NCBI GenBank assembly: GCA_003254905.1
Contig: QANU01006445.1
Coordinates: forward strand, 1-64,000
Source: Nissolia schottii
Lineage: Eukaryota; Streptophyta; Magnoliopsida; Fabales; Fabaceae
DNA: 64,000 nt
Direction of reading: 5' to 3'
The translations under genes were made by a program, and so were the position numbers. Below are positions 1 through 12,927 of this stretch, piece by piece (positions within the stretch are counted from its first letter, which is position 1; the number at the start of each line of letters is the position of its first letter). The notes beneath the pieces were generated by a model, which saw only the letters and a list, made by a program, of their open reading frames with translations, was not told where the DNA came from and did not search any database.

Positions 1-319
1 ATTATTCTAATATAAGTCTCAATATCACACAATAACAAAATTGAAATATTTATAGTGGGTAAATTCTCAGCCAAAAAAGGAGCACACAACATTATTTAAT
101 AAATGATAATTAGTGAACAAAGCTCCTTAAAAACACAATGTGGCTGATCAAACAAAGCATAGAGATATTGTCAAAATTAAAATAATTTCTCCATGAAAAA
201 TAATATTTTACCCAAAAAGAATAACACCTTAACGACAACAGAATTTTACTATAAGCAGCGGAAGCATGAATAATTTCACAATTATTGTAAATAGTATTTT
301 ATCACAATTGTCAAAGTGC

Positions 320-364
<45 letters not shown>

Positions 365-3300
365 ACGTCACAACAACGAATCCCAAAGACAATATTTTCA
401 AATTAATATGAAATTAACCTAAAATTTAATAGTGATTTATGCAATTCACACAATAATTCAACATTCTCCCACTTGAATTGCATAAATCATAATATCAATA
501 TTTAAAAATAAAACACTATTTCAGATTAACGTGAGAGTGTATAAAATTGTCATAAATTTCGACAAAATATTGTCCAACTCGTTAACATACAATAAGATAT
601 TTCATAATTTATAATATTATTAAACTTGAAAACTCAAAACAAATAGTTCCAAAACACCAAAGTAAATAAAATTTAACAAAATATTGTTTTAGAACTTGGA
701 ACATGATACAAACAAAAAACACAAATTCTCAAATAATTTTTTTTAATTACAAAATTACATTTGATTATAATTGGTCTCGCGAAGGCAAGCACACAATTAT
801 ATAAAATGTATGTTAGCAAAGCTTAGCAAATGGCAGATTACCTTTCTTTTGAACGATAGCAAAGTTGGGTTATTTGAACTTTCCACAAAAATTGTTCTCA
901 AAACAAACTTTACACGAATTCCATGCCAATTAATCCAGGTAACCCAAAAACAAAAGGTACCCAAATTGAGATTTCTGTAGGGTTCGTGCATAAGTAAATT
1001 TGATTTCCCAGTTCATATCAGACACCCAATCTCATAACACAGCCACAACATGAAGTTAAATTGGCTTTTATACCTATTGAAGAAATTTTGGGAATCAAAC
1101 AATATAAACAATAATCTCAACAATATAAACAATAATGTTAAGCTTTCAACCATAACATTATATCCTTAAAGCTAATATCGAGAGGATACTGAAAACCTTA
1201 GGGATATAATTAACCATTCACCAAGAATTATATTAACAAAAACAAACCGAAGGGTAAGTTTATTATTAATATAAATCTTAATGCAACAATAGAATGATGT
1301 CCTAACATAATCCGACCCGCGAAGGCGAGTTCACGATTATGTAAGACATCCAATAGTCTTTTCCAAAACAAAAATATTTTATCACAGTCCGTCCCGGGAA
1401 GGCGAGCTCTCAACCATGCAAAATGTCCAACAATATTAATCTAGATACACATATATCATAAATTCTCAAAGAATCATTGTTGCATTTCTCCAAAATAAAA
1501 TAGGGCTCATCCATATTCAAAACAAAACCAAATGTTTTGACAAAAAAAATAAAGGATAGTAGCCCATTCCGCAAAAACAGAAAAGTCATAAGCAAAAAAC
1601 ATAATGGCCCATTGTCCTTTAACAACCCAATCCGAAACCAATGTCCATTTAGTCTTCCTTAGTAAATGGAAACATTGCTATAATTTTATGGGAGATAAAA
1701 TTAAAATTATCTTCTTGGCCCATAATTATTTATATTATTGGCTCATAATGAATTCTGTTTACATTCCACCAAAAAATAAGATTGGCCTATTCAATTCAAA
1801 TATTAATAGCCCATCTGAATTCAAACAAACAATTATTATGCAAAATAAAAAATATCATGCATTAGTCCATCATCCATAGCAGGCCCAACCCGCAAAAAAA
1901 ATCTGTTTGAACTCAACAAAACCGAATCAGGCCCCCAAGCCCAACACAAGCAGCTCAAACAAAAAACTTTGCATTATTCAAAACAGATAGTGGCCCATCT
2001 ATCAAACAAAACAACAACAACATTTCGTTTGAACCCAAAAAAGAAAAAGAAACATGCCTTAAAGCCCATTGGTTGTATCCAAAGTATTAAAGACCAAAGT
2101 TCTTGCCCATATCAATAGAGGTCCATATTCAACAAATTAAAAAAAACACAACCAGTGGGCTAACATGGGCCCAAAAGAGAAAGAACATATTTGACCCAAA
2201 AATATCAAGAAGAAAAAAAAACAGCACCATAAATCCAAGTAATTACAGCATCTACATCATCGCGTATCATCTTTCCTTTTCTTTAGGCACAAATCATGGC
2301 AACAGTTATAGCTGTTACAACAATCCCATTAATTGCCTAAACAATAAACCTGCAGTGAATACTTTATTTCCAGGAAAATAAAAACAAATACAAAAGGAAT
2401 CTGTTCACGGCAAATCAAGGGGATGCAGCAGCGACAATCATGGCATTAATGGCCAAAATTAGCCAACCTTAACAAAATCAAGGCCAACAATAATTGCCCA
2501 AACAATAAACCTGTATCCATTTCATGCCAGCAAAAAATAATCCTTCATCAAATCAGAATTTCATGGCACATATTGGCCCATCAATAAAAACAAAAATAGT
2601 CTATTGTCCTAATAGCATCAAATTTTTCCCAATTTCACTAATCAATCCTTATGGACCCATGCTGACTTAGTGGACCAACAACAACTTGACTTGGTGGGAA
2701 GCAATTGACGCATTTTGTATCCTTAGCTCAATGGCATATATTAATAAATCAGAATCATAAACATCAATTACATAATAGCAATCAGTGGCCATAAAAGGAA
2801 GGAATATATATAGCATATATTCAGAAAATTAGAATCACAAATAAAACAAAAGGAAAAATAACATCCCATATATTCAGCAATTAAGCAAGGAAGGAAACAG
2901 CAGCCCAAATCCTCATTATAATGTCAGTTTCAACAATTTTCATAATAACAAACAGTGGGCACATTTTCATCAATTAAGAATCGCAAACTGAATTATAAAC
3001 GGTGGGCATATATGTTCAACATATATACAGAATATTTAACAAAAGTTATCCATATACAAAACTTATCCATATACACATATATATTATAATCAACAATATA
3101 AAAAAAATAAACAAATGCAAGGCCTTTATTTCAATAATAACAATATAAGCATAATAACCATAATAACCATAAGCATAATCACTGAAATATGGAGAATATA
3201 TAACATATATGGTACATAAAAAAAACCAAGGATTTTCTTTAAACATTTAATCATTTATAAGTAATATACACAATTAATAATTTTTCTGATGCCCAAAAAA

Positions 3301-3937
3301 AATAATTAAAAATCACCAAAAATTTTATCCCATCGAAACAGGTCAGAACCATAAAAGGTTCAAAAATTTTGGACATCCCTACTGCACTCACGTGACCCAC
3401 GCGCCGCACGCCAAGAGTGGGCGCGGCGCGGCGCGTGTTCTCCCTCACCCTCAACCTCCAGCCGGGTCGGGTCGGGTTTCGCGGACCCGTTGGGTCTGAA
3501 ACACGGGTTGAGCCATATCTCCCTCATCCGGACTTCGTTTTGAACGATTCCGGTGGCGTTGGAATCGTATCGACGAATGCTACAAGATTCTATAATTATT
3601 CTGACCAAAAAAGGCTTCTAAAATTCTGGGTTTTCAATGGAAGAACACGGTTTTATGCATAGGATTATCACCAATATCTCTTTCAATACTCAACCAAATT
3701 GCACCATTCCAATTGGGTTTATTTCAGAATTTTATCCTCTCCAAAAACCCTAAGGTTTGATTTCACAAATTGAGCCATTAACTGGAATTGCAAATCCGAA
3801 AATTAAATTAGGGAAAATAGGGTTCATACAATCCGAAAATTAACCCAAATTAACCATTCTCTATACACATAGATTGCAGGAAAAACAATGTTAATTTCAC
3901 AGCCATAATCAGATTCAAACTAGGCTTTGATACCAAT
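1..3937 (-). mobile_element. Non-coding interior of a minus-strand copia-like LTR element (LARD-like), cut by window edge
   Basis: This AT-rich stretch has no ORF resembling gag or pol. It ends at 3923-3935 in a motif whose minus-strand reading, TGGTATCAAAGCC, matches a primer binding site for initiator methionine tRNA. Two bases further on is the LTR at 3938-4361. The interior therefore runs leftwards from the primer site and leaves the window before a second LTR is seen. It holds three imperfect copies of a gaaggc-centred repeat (about 777, 1316 and 1393), an (AT)n tract at 327-362 and a GC-rich patch at about 3385-3520. A long non-coding interior fits a non-autonomous derivative. The left boundary and family are unknown. 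Confidence 0.5.
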
Positions 3938-4361
3938 TGAAAGAAAATCATGTTTGTTCTAATCACAGCATGTGAAATATTAACAATTTCATAGTGATAG
4001 AGAAGAGGAATTTTTACCTGGAATTGGAAGAGCGTAGGCCATTTTCTTTGGTGCCTGCAGAGAAGAGAAATGGAGCAAAAAACCAGAAGGAGAGGAAGAG
4101 TTTCTCTGTCTCCTAGTCTCTGTGTCAGTGCTCACTAGGCAGCCGAGAGCCTATTTAATTTTTATTCTTAATAGGGAGAATAAAAACTGACACAGGGTAG
4201 GCGAAGGGACTCTTCCATACATTAGACAATGATGGACCTAGCCCACCTATTATCAGCTAGTCCAAACATATGTACACATTATTTTGGTGAACAATTTAAT
4301 CTGGACTAAACACTAATTTATGCATGTCCATAAAATAATTATTATTATAATTATTCCAACA
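3938..4361 (-). mobile_element. LTR of the copia-like element (424 bp)
   Basis: Read on the minus strand it begins TGTTGGAATAATT at 4361 and ends TTTCA at 3938, so the termini are TG..CA. A two-base gap and a methionine-tRNA primer binding site follow at once, which marks this as the 5' LTR of a minus-strand element. Its outer edge abuts an (AT)n run at 4362-4385, so no target duplication can be read. Confidence 0.65.
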
Positions 4362-4385
4362 ATATATATATATATATATATATAT

Positions 4386-6132
4386 GACAATTTTTAAGAG
4401 AGAAAATCAAGAAACATAAAAGCAAACTAAAAAATGAAAACCTAAATTACTATGCTAAGAAATAAGGCTTTGAGGGAGGTAGTGTTCCTCCGCACTCCTC
4501 CCAAAACTAAATGCACCATCAAAAGGTAGATCACAAAAATTACTCACCACTTTGTTACCAAGACCAAAAATCTTGCATTGAGCGGGTTTCTCAATAATCT
4601 AGATCTTGTGGTTCAGTGCCCAGTGTGAGCCAACTAGATTGTGTCATCATCGTCATCACTTTCAGATGCTTCCTCCTCCATATTACCTCAATTCGCCAGG
4701 TACAAAGGGAGGTTTTGGGTGAATCCTAGTGTGGGAAACCACAATACTAGTAACAAAACAACCCAATAACTCAATTCCCACAAATCCACGGACATCGATT
4801 GACAAAAGAAATCAAAGATAGGAGCAAGACCAAACATAAGAAGGGCCAAAATTTGAGGGTCACAAATCAGATCTGGAGGACGTGGGTCACAAAACAACAC
4901 CCCGACCATAATAGTTAGTGTTTCACGCAAAATAATTCGAAGAAACCTTCCAGCGCTTACACAAAAGAATGTTTAACGAGGATAAGCGATTGAGGCGTTC
5001 TCAGGTGAAAAACAGGGGCGTGAATTGTAAGAGTAAGAGAGAAGTGGAAGGCGAGAACTGGAAATGTAAATATATTCAATACTGGTCATCGGAGTGACTT
5101 TGATTACAACATTATCCTTGTCGGAGCGAAGGATTGTAGTGCAAGTTACAGTGAATAAAGGGGAGAAAAGAGTGTCAATGTTGAAGAAATGGCTACAATT
5201 ACAACTACTCCTAGGAAAGCAGGGAAATGAAATGAAAAAGAAAAGGTGGTGGCGTACGCTGAGCTACCATAGGACTGCTGACTGTCGGCTGGGGGAATTA
5301 GCTGAGTCGATAAGTTTGTCCAGAAACCACCTCGAGTTTAGTGTAGGAGCCTTGTATTTATAGAGTTTCAGGGCTCTTCATTTCTAATAACCATTCTTCC
5401 CCCAGCTATCGGCAGTTACCACTTTCAATCGTCATGGTCCGCATAATGCGGACCGGTTGCGCTTACATGTGTGACACGACACGCAGCAGCTATCCTCTTC
5501 GTTCTCCTTAGCAGTTATGCTACCTTCTGAACATGGGAAGTTATTTTCCCCTCGTGGCCACGTCAGATTGGAGGTTATTACTTGTGTTCAAATTTGTTAA
5601 CCGTTCCCTCCATAGAACTGGCTTAATACCACGATTTTCTGCTAAGTCTCGAATTCTATCACGATATTAGCCCAACACGAGGCTACTACCATGAAGCAAC
5701 CATGACAATTGTTAGATGAATTGCCATCTTTACGACAATCTTTACCTTGGTCATCGAACTTTCGTGTCAAAACCTTAGTTAATTGGTGATACTTCAATCA
5801 TTTTGATCATTGTCATTTCTTGATTTTCTGTCATGGCGAGTACTCCCTGCCGACCATTTCTCTTAGCTATCCTTGAGTAACTTTTGTCGCTAAGTAGCCA
5901 CTTATCACGACAATCCTTTTGTCACGACCCATTCTCTAGCAAGCCTTGGTAATTATCTCTACAGCCCCTAGCTGCTCACCTTCGTGTCGCTAATGTTCTT
6001 GCCATTTGCCACTATTTAGTTCGATGTGAACTCTTAGTCATAATTCGCTTCTCACTATGATGTGAATTTTGGCGACCTAACGGTTAAGAAGCGGCAAGGA
6101 TGGCAAGAGTGGTTATGAAGGTTGCGTTGCAC
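4386..6132 (-). other. Unresolved retroelement-like sequence
   Basis: No convincing gene. Base composition is more balanced than in the flanks. The minus strand carries a good TATA box (CTCTATAAATAC, about 5351-5362), as in plant LTR promoters. The ORF at 5094-5363 has no recognisable domain. The same sequence resumes after the solo LTR at 8087, so this is probably an old LTR or leader region into which the copia LTR inserted. Confidence 0.3.
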
Positions 6133-6137
6133 AATGC

Positions 6138-8081
6138 TGTGGAACTAGGTTTCCCTAATTGTTCCAATTGTTTAATACAATATGTTTTGATGATGACAAA
6201 TACAATAATATTCTAATTGTCTATGTTTATTTTCTATGTTTATTGTCTATGTTTCCTAGTTGTTCTATATCTTGATGATGACAAATAGAACATAACAAAT
6301 AGATAATGACAATTAGAATGCAAAAGGATGTTACATGCTAAAAAGAATACATTTGATGTTATATGCTAAAAATAATACATTTGATGTTGTATGCTAAATA
6401 GAATACATTTGATCTTGTATGATTGATCTTAATGGTAATCATATAGCTTACACATCATACAATGTTATATGAAAAACATCCTTTTGAGAACATATCCAAT
6501 AACTCTCTATATGTGCTTGATGGATTAACTATTGGATGTATTTGTGTCTATATGTGCATATGCATGAATATCAAGTGCTTTAGTGTTACAATGCATGCAT
6601 GCTAGGCAAAGAATATTATTTGAGTAATATAATTTGATCCTTGCCTAAACTGTATATGTATGATGCATTGATTAATCTATATGCATATGAAGATATTAGA
6701 AAACATTGGACTAACTATACTTTCTAGTGAATTATCTTGTGTATAGGAAAGTCCAAGGTATCAAGAACAAGATGGAACAAGAAGGAACATTCATATGATG
6801 CCCAAAGTCAAAAGGCAAAGCATGAAATGTCAATTCCATGAAGAACATGTTAATGCCGAAGATAGGATTCATGAAGAATACCAAGTCCAAGCAAATGGTA
6901 AAAAGGAAAATAGTTATTAGGACTTAAGGTATTCTTGTAAAAGGAAAATTGATATATATATCTCTCTCTAAACTCTTAGCTAGAATGATGCTCTTAAAAG
7001 AAAATATTGATTCCTGTTCTTTAAAGTATCTCAAACAAACCAAGGAATCAAGAGAAAGGAAAGAAAGAATGAGTTTGGGCAAAATCTGCAGAGACATTCG
7101 AATGAATGACCTAGATTCATTCGAATGACTCTGTCATCAGAGACCCCAACGGCTACATTGCATCAGACATTCGAATAAATGACCTAGATTCATTCGAATG
7201 ACTCTGTCATCAGAGGCCCCAACGGCTAGATTACATCAGTCATTCGAATGAATTCTAATGAGTCATTCGAATGACTCGAGACCTAAAGCCAAAAATGACT
7301 AGTTTTTCAATGGATAAAATTGATTAAAATAATGGGTCACGGTTATAAACGGCTAGTACACTTAGAAACCCTATAAATACCCATTAAACTCTCATTTCTA
7401 GCCAAGCCTTTGATTCCTATCATCCTTATACTTCATTCTATCAGTGGATTAATTTTTCCATGATCATAAGAGCAAAAAGAGAGATATATTATCAATACAC
7501 CTATAGTGCTTCAATTTGTATTATCCACTCTTTGAGAGAGTTTCTTTTTCTACTCAAATTCATACACTTGTAAAGAGGGTGAGGTATCCCTCTAGTTGCT
7601 TAGGGTGTGGTATCCCTAAGGTTTGGTTCTTGAGGCTTCTACACAAAGGTGGGGGATCCTAAGTGTGAGGAGTGCTCTTGGATGTAAAGGTTTGTCAAGC
7701 ACCTAAGTTAGAAGCTTGATGATAGTGGAGAAATCTTGAGCAAGTCGCTTGGGGACTGGACATAGATCACAAGGGTGGTCGAACCAGGATAAATCACTGT
7801 TTGCAATCTCTCTAACTCTTTCTCTTTATTTATTGCAAACTTATATTATTGTCTTGCATATTTAAGAATTGCATCTGTTGATAATTGTTTATAAGTTGCT
7901 CTGTTGATCTTATTGTTTTATTACAAACATAATTGAGCATGCTTATATTACATATTTAATTGTTATATTCCGCTGCGTAGTAACGTTAATTGCATGAAAA
8001 TGTAATATTTGTTGAAATTGGAATAATTTCTAAAATACCCAATTCACCCCCCCTCTTGGGTATTGGTTGCCAAGACCAACA
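6138..8081 (+). mobile_element. Solo LTR, Ty1/copia (SIRE1/Maximus-like), 1944 bp
   Basis: It starts TGTGGAAC and ends ACCAACA, and is flanked by a perfect 5-bp duplication AATGC (6133-6137 and 8082-8086). No primer site or pol lies beside it, so it is a solo LTR left by LTR-LTR recombination. The 3' end carries the C-run and 'cttggg' block that I associate with SIRE1/Maximus LTRs; that assignment is from memory. It contains a 73-bp tandem repeat at 7093-7280. Confidence 0.8.
7093..7280 (+). repeat. 73-bp tandem repeat, about 2.6 copies, inside the solo LTR
   Basis: Copies start at 7093, 7166 and 7239, exactly 73 bp apart. The units carry the palindrome CATTCGAATG, present perfectly at 7095, 7118, 7191, 7241 and 7264. 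Confidence 0.9.
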
Positions 8082-8086
8082 AATGC

Positions 8087-8770
8087 TAGAGGCAGAGCAT
8101 CACAGAAAGTCGACCAAAGCAACAAGACATTGCACGACAGTGGTGGAAAGGATGCACAATGGTGGTATGCCACTATAGAGCAAAGTAGCAAAGGTGCAGA
8201 GGGGGAGAGACAGAACAATAAAGGCTAACACACGGTGGCGATAGGAAACAGATGCACAGTGGCAAGAGATTCCCATTGGGAGGACAATTTACGATCGTGA
8301 AGGCCTGGTAAGTGGTGACGTTGGACCGCGTAGCTAGCTAGGGCAAAACAAGATAAAGCATTTCTATGTTATTATTTCTCCGTGTGTAAATTTTTGTTTA
8401 CTCGTTAGTCTTATGAGTTCTTATGCATTTTAGGAGTGCTTACAAGCATACATTTTACAGAAGAGAAATCTAATGTATTCAATAGGAGAAATATTACATA
8501 CTTCTGTAACATCTTTACACTTAGACAAAGCTGTTGACCAACTTTAACTACCTATTTGATCATAATTTAAATTGTACTATTTGCCCTTTTACTAATTATC
8601 ATCTCTTATCTCTTTTTGAACATTCCACACTTTAAGAGACAATTACAACTTCAAACCCAATATTACTAAACTCACTTTATTTTGACTATAAAACTGCCCC
8701 TAAGCATTTTCACTTTATTGTTTTAATTTCAGTTAAAACCTACATGTTCAATATTAGCAGGCACGAAGTG
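8087..8770. other. Continuation of the unresolved sequence, then a putative Helitron tail
   Basis: 8087-8340 continues the host sequence interrupted by the solo LTR. 8340-8760 is AT-rich with no gene. The ORF at 7990-8178 spans the LTR end and is not a gene. Confidence 0.3.
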
Positions 8771-8784
8771 TCTATCTCCACTAG
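8758..8784 (+). mobile_element. Helitron-like 3' end
   Basis: A short hairpin (GCAC-GAA-GTGT) is followed about ten bases later by CTAG at 8781-8784 and then T. This is the Helitron 3' layout: hairpin, CTRR end, insertion before T. Similar tails occur at 46840-46863 and 48887-48914. The 5' TC end was not located. Confidence 0.45.
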
Positions 8785-10200
8785 TATTTAGTAATTGATA
8801 CATGTTTTAAAAATATTATCAGTCACTAATTTTAATTTATCAAATTTTAAAAATATATACAAACTTAGTGGTTGATAATAATTTTGAAACACACATTAAA
8901 TGTGGTTCAAAAGAACGTAAGAATTTCTCATTAGAATGATAATTCAATTTATTTCACTAATTTGGCAATTATTTATTTTAACAAAAAGTTTGGATTTTAG
9001 TTTTACAAACAAAAATATAGGATTGGAAATTTTACTTTTATGATAAATCACCTCGACTTGAATTTAATTTCTGAATTAAAAAAAACTTAAATTTAATTTA
9101 CTAGCTATTTACCAAAAAAAGAAAAGTTAATTAACTATAACTTAATAAACTTTAAGTAAGAATAATTTGAAAGAAAAAATAGTCACAGCTCAAAGTTTTT
9201 TCTTTTTTCCAAATTTACTACAACAACTAAATCAAATTAAATCCGCTAAAAAATGAACTATATTATCCCTGTCGTTTTAATAACTCATGAAACGAGAAGA
9301 GAAAAATATTCGTCAAACAAATGTTTAGAGAATAGAAGAAAAACAATTCATTCTAATTAATGAATTATATTTGTATAAGTTTAATCTTAAAATATTTAAT
9401 GTTTGATTTTTAATAAAAATATAAAGTTTAAATCTTTAATATATAAACCAGTATAATGCAGATAATGTATAGTACTCTCTAGAAGCTCTACCCAAAAAAA
9501 CAGATAGATATAGCGGTACAGAAAATACTAAATGAAGCTTTTATGAACAACAAAAAATTTACTAAACGAAGCCAGCCAACTTATGTATATAGGGATGTGT
9601 AGGAGGTAAACACTTAATTGCAATCGCCCACAGTACATTTAACACTGCTGAAGAGTTGGTTCCCTAACTACTTTTCCCCCAAAGGAGACATGGTAGATAC
9701 ACAGACATTAATCTTCTTTTGGTTCGTAGTAATGTTCTAAAACCGGCTCATATTCAAATGGATGATGGAATTATTACTACTAGAGAGGCATGATACCCTT
9801 TGAGTACCATAGAAATGCCTCTTCATAAAATCGCTAAGAAAAATTAAAATATTAAAAAAAATTCAAATTTCAAAACTTAAAATAGAGAGTTTTTTTTAGA
9901 TGAGAGAGGTATAATTGTTCAAATAAATTGTGACCAAAATACGGCTAAACATTTGAATATGAATCAAGAGGAAATTCCATATATGTGTCAAGGGTTTGTT
10001 GGAGTTGGATTATGGGTTTGATCTTTGCAACATGATACCCTTTGCATATATGTGTCAAATACTTAAAGAAAATAAGTTAAAATATCTTTTTCTTTTCTTA
10101 GTTAGCAATGCTCAAGTAGTAAAAAAAGTAAAAATAAAGACGTCTTTAAGTAAAAGTATCTTTCAAATACAATATAAAACTAAAAAAAATCTCAACTAAA
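8785..10200. other. AT-rich intergenic sequence, nothing recognised
   Basis: No ORF above background, RNA gene or terminal repeat seen. The 67-codon ORF at 9996-10199 is low-complexity and lysine-rich at its end, so it is treated as chance. Confidence 0.4.
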
Positions 10201-10560
10201 AGAATTTTTAAGTGTTATGACAAGGTCCAAGGGAGGGTTGAGAATGCTTTAGTGGCAAGATTGATATCCCTTGAAGGTTTCGATTTCCGGTGTTCCAAAG
10301 AGTGCTCGGGAGGGGAACTTGCAAGGGACTTTGATGGCAAAGTTAGCACACAATCTTGTGTTATGGGGAATATTGGATCAGACTTACCTTTGTCATGCTA
10401 GAGGTTCTATATTTATAGAGTGAGCACAGAGGGAGGAATCGTGGTCCTCATCATGTGCTAAGTAAGAAGTAGTGGGATCCTTCCCAAGTCGTGGCACCTA
10501 CGTTTTCGTGGTAGTGGTTCATGGCGCGCTTTTTGTGCCCGAGTTCCAGGTTGTGTGTGA
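10200..10560 (-). other. Probable gypsy LTR fragment with minus-strand TATA box
   Basis: The minus strand reads CACTCTATAAATATAG at about 10408-10423, in a short GC-richer block with no ORF. The layout resembles the TATA region at about 5356. The ends were not found. Confidence 0.3.
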
Positions 10561-12176
10561 TGAATGTTGAAAGCTTATTTCTGCACTCTCTAATTTCTTT
10601 TCCGTCTATTGTTTTGCTTTCAAATCCTCGAGAGATTCAATTGCAGTATAGTGTGAAGGTTGTCGTCCTCTGGGACTGATGCTTTTAAGACAGTCGTTCT
10701 TTGAGTTGTGATAATTTAAGCAATAAAGGATGGTTGGTTTGTTTGAGAGATTAACAAGGAAATGAACTAAAAATTGTAAAATGTAAATTAAATTGAGCTT
10801 GGATAGTAAAGAAAGATGTTGGCATTTGATTTGTAATATTACTTCTATGCAACCAATAACTTAGTAGATATTATCTATGAGTTCTTAATTTTATTGTCAC
10901 CAGTTCTTAGCTTAATCATCTCTTTCAAGCATGTTAATATCACTCGATTTCCTTTTATTATTTTGTCAATCTCTTGCACAAACTAACAAAGCAAATCGAC
11001 ATTAATTTGGATGTTAACACGACTAATCCCTCATTCCAATTACGGCAACTAAGAATTAGATGAATTGATCTAGATCAGTCTTAATGATTGTAACTTTTGT
11101 TCACAAACAATTAAGCATAACATCAAGCTTAGAATAGCAAAACCAAAACCTAATTTGGTTATAACTTAATGGTGTAGCTTTCACTCACACGATTAAATCT
11201 CAAATCAAGATTCAATAAGCTAAACCAAGACTAGCATTAAGTATAAGATCAAACCATTAAAATCATAGAACATCATAGATTCATATAATTAAGATCAAGA
11301 TGGATACATTTAAATAATAAAACTCATCAAATCCCAACAATAGGAAAGTTAGCTATCCATGGACATGGATAGTTTACAAACTTACTAGAGAATCAAGGAG
11401 GCAATAAGATCGACGATCAATGGTAATGTGTTTCCACTCCACCGTGAGCACAACCTTCGGAATCTCTTCCCTCCACTTCCTTGGACAACTTCTCTAGTTC
11501 CTAAACTCTCCTTTATGCCTTCTATTTGTATATACAATGTGTTCCTAAGCTATGAGAAGAAAATGGAATGAATTGAAATGAAGGAGAGCATGGCTATTTA
11601 TAGGCAGATTTGGGGCGCCCAATGCGCGTGTTGGTGGAGGCGGCTGATGGCTCAGTTGGTGAGGCGGCTGGCGGCTTGGTTGGTGAAGACGTTTGGCGCG
11701 TCAGTTAGTAAAATTACGATAACTTTGGCTACAGATCTCTGATTGAGGTGATTCAAATTGCTACTTAAAGCTAAGAGATAGACCTACAACTTTGTAGTTA
11801 AAGTCAAGTCGAGATTAAATCTCCATCCTGGCTCAAAATCCATAGAAAAGTCAGCATTATTTTTCATCAAATTTTACTTCGCCTTTTAATGAATCTGTTA
11901 TGGAAAAAAGGTTGCGTAGCGGCCTTGAGGAGGCGCTAAGATGCCAGAAGCTTCTTTTATCCTTATGCTTTTCTCACTTTGTCATCCCTTTGCTTTATGC
12001 CTCTTACCTATATGGGAATTTTAACAAGAATTGCATCAACTTACACATAATGTATCCATTCTTCAAAACTAAATAAAGTTACATAAAGATGGGAAAATTG
12101 GCTCATAAATTCATATAAAACAATCCATATAAGTGTCATTTAAACCTATAGAAATATCAAAATATGACACTTATCA
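10561..12176 (-). mobile_element. LTR-like sequence, probably gypsy, minus strand
   Basis: The right edge reads TGATAAGTGTCATATTTTG on the minus strand from 12176, a plausible LTR start. A minus-strand TATA box (CCTATAAATAGCC) sits at about 11590-11602, some 580 bases in, as expected for a long U3. There is no coding potential. The left edge is unclear. A 9-bp inverted repeat (12131-12139 and 12164-12172) lies at the outer end. Confidence 0.4.
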
Positions 12177-12177
12177 A

Positions 12178-12889
12178 TGACCCAAAACTTATTGCGCGAA
12201 AAGTGTAGTGTCTCGCGCAAGACACTATTCATAGGTACATCATCTCGTGCGAGATGATTTGTGTCTTGCGCTAGACGCATGCTTTGGAGTCCCACATCGG
12301 TTAAAGTTATAGAAGGGGGTCTCCTCCTCCCCATACATATAGAAGCTTTCCGTGAATGTTTAGACTTGTTAATTCACTCTAGAACTTGAGAGGTCCCACT
12401 TTTGTGAGACTTTTTCACTCCAGTTATTTTATTTCTTTTTTCTCTCTCGTTTTCCGTTCGAGGGAAAACAGTGCCTCCATGTAAGGTGTTAGGAGCTCGC
12501 AGTTTAATGCTCCTTAGTGGTTAGCCATTTTAAGGTGAGTGACTTTCTTTACTGTTTATTTTAGACCACGTATTTATTTTTAAAGTTATTTATTTATTTA
12601 TTTTTAAGAATTATTTTATTTATGCATGTTTTATGAAATCTTAGGAGGTAGAATTTAGTATTTTATTTTATGAAGTTAGTTACTATTAAGATTTCTTTTA
12701 TTTAATTAGTTATTAGTGAAGTTATTTAATTAGTTATTTTCTTATAATTATTTATTTATAAACTCGTTATTTATGAGGTAGATATTTATGAAGCTATTTT
12801 AGAAAGTCATGAAACTATTTTCGAACCACATGGGACAACATCTTTTATTGCATTAATAAGTCATGTTGTGTGTGTATGATTACTATTAA

Positions 12890-12927
<38 letters not shown>

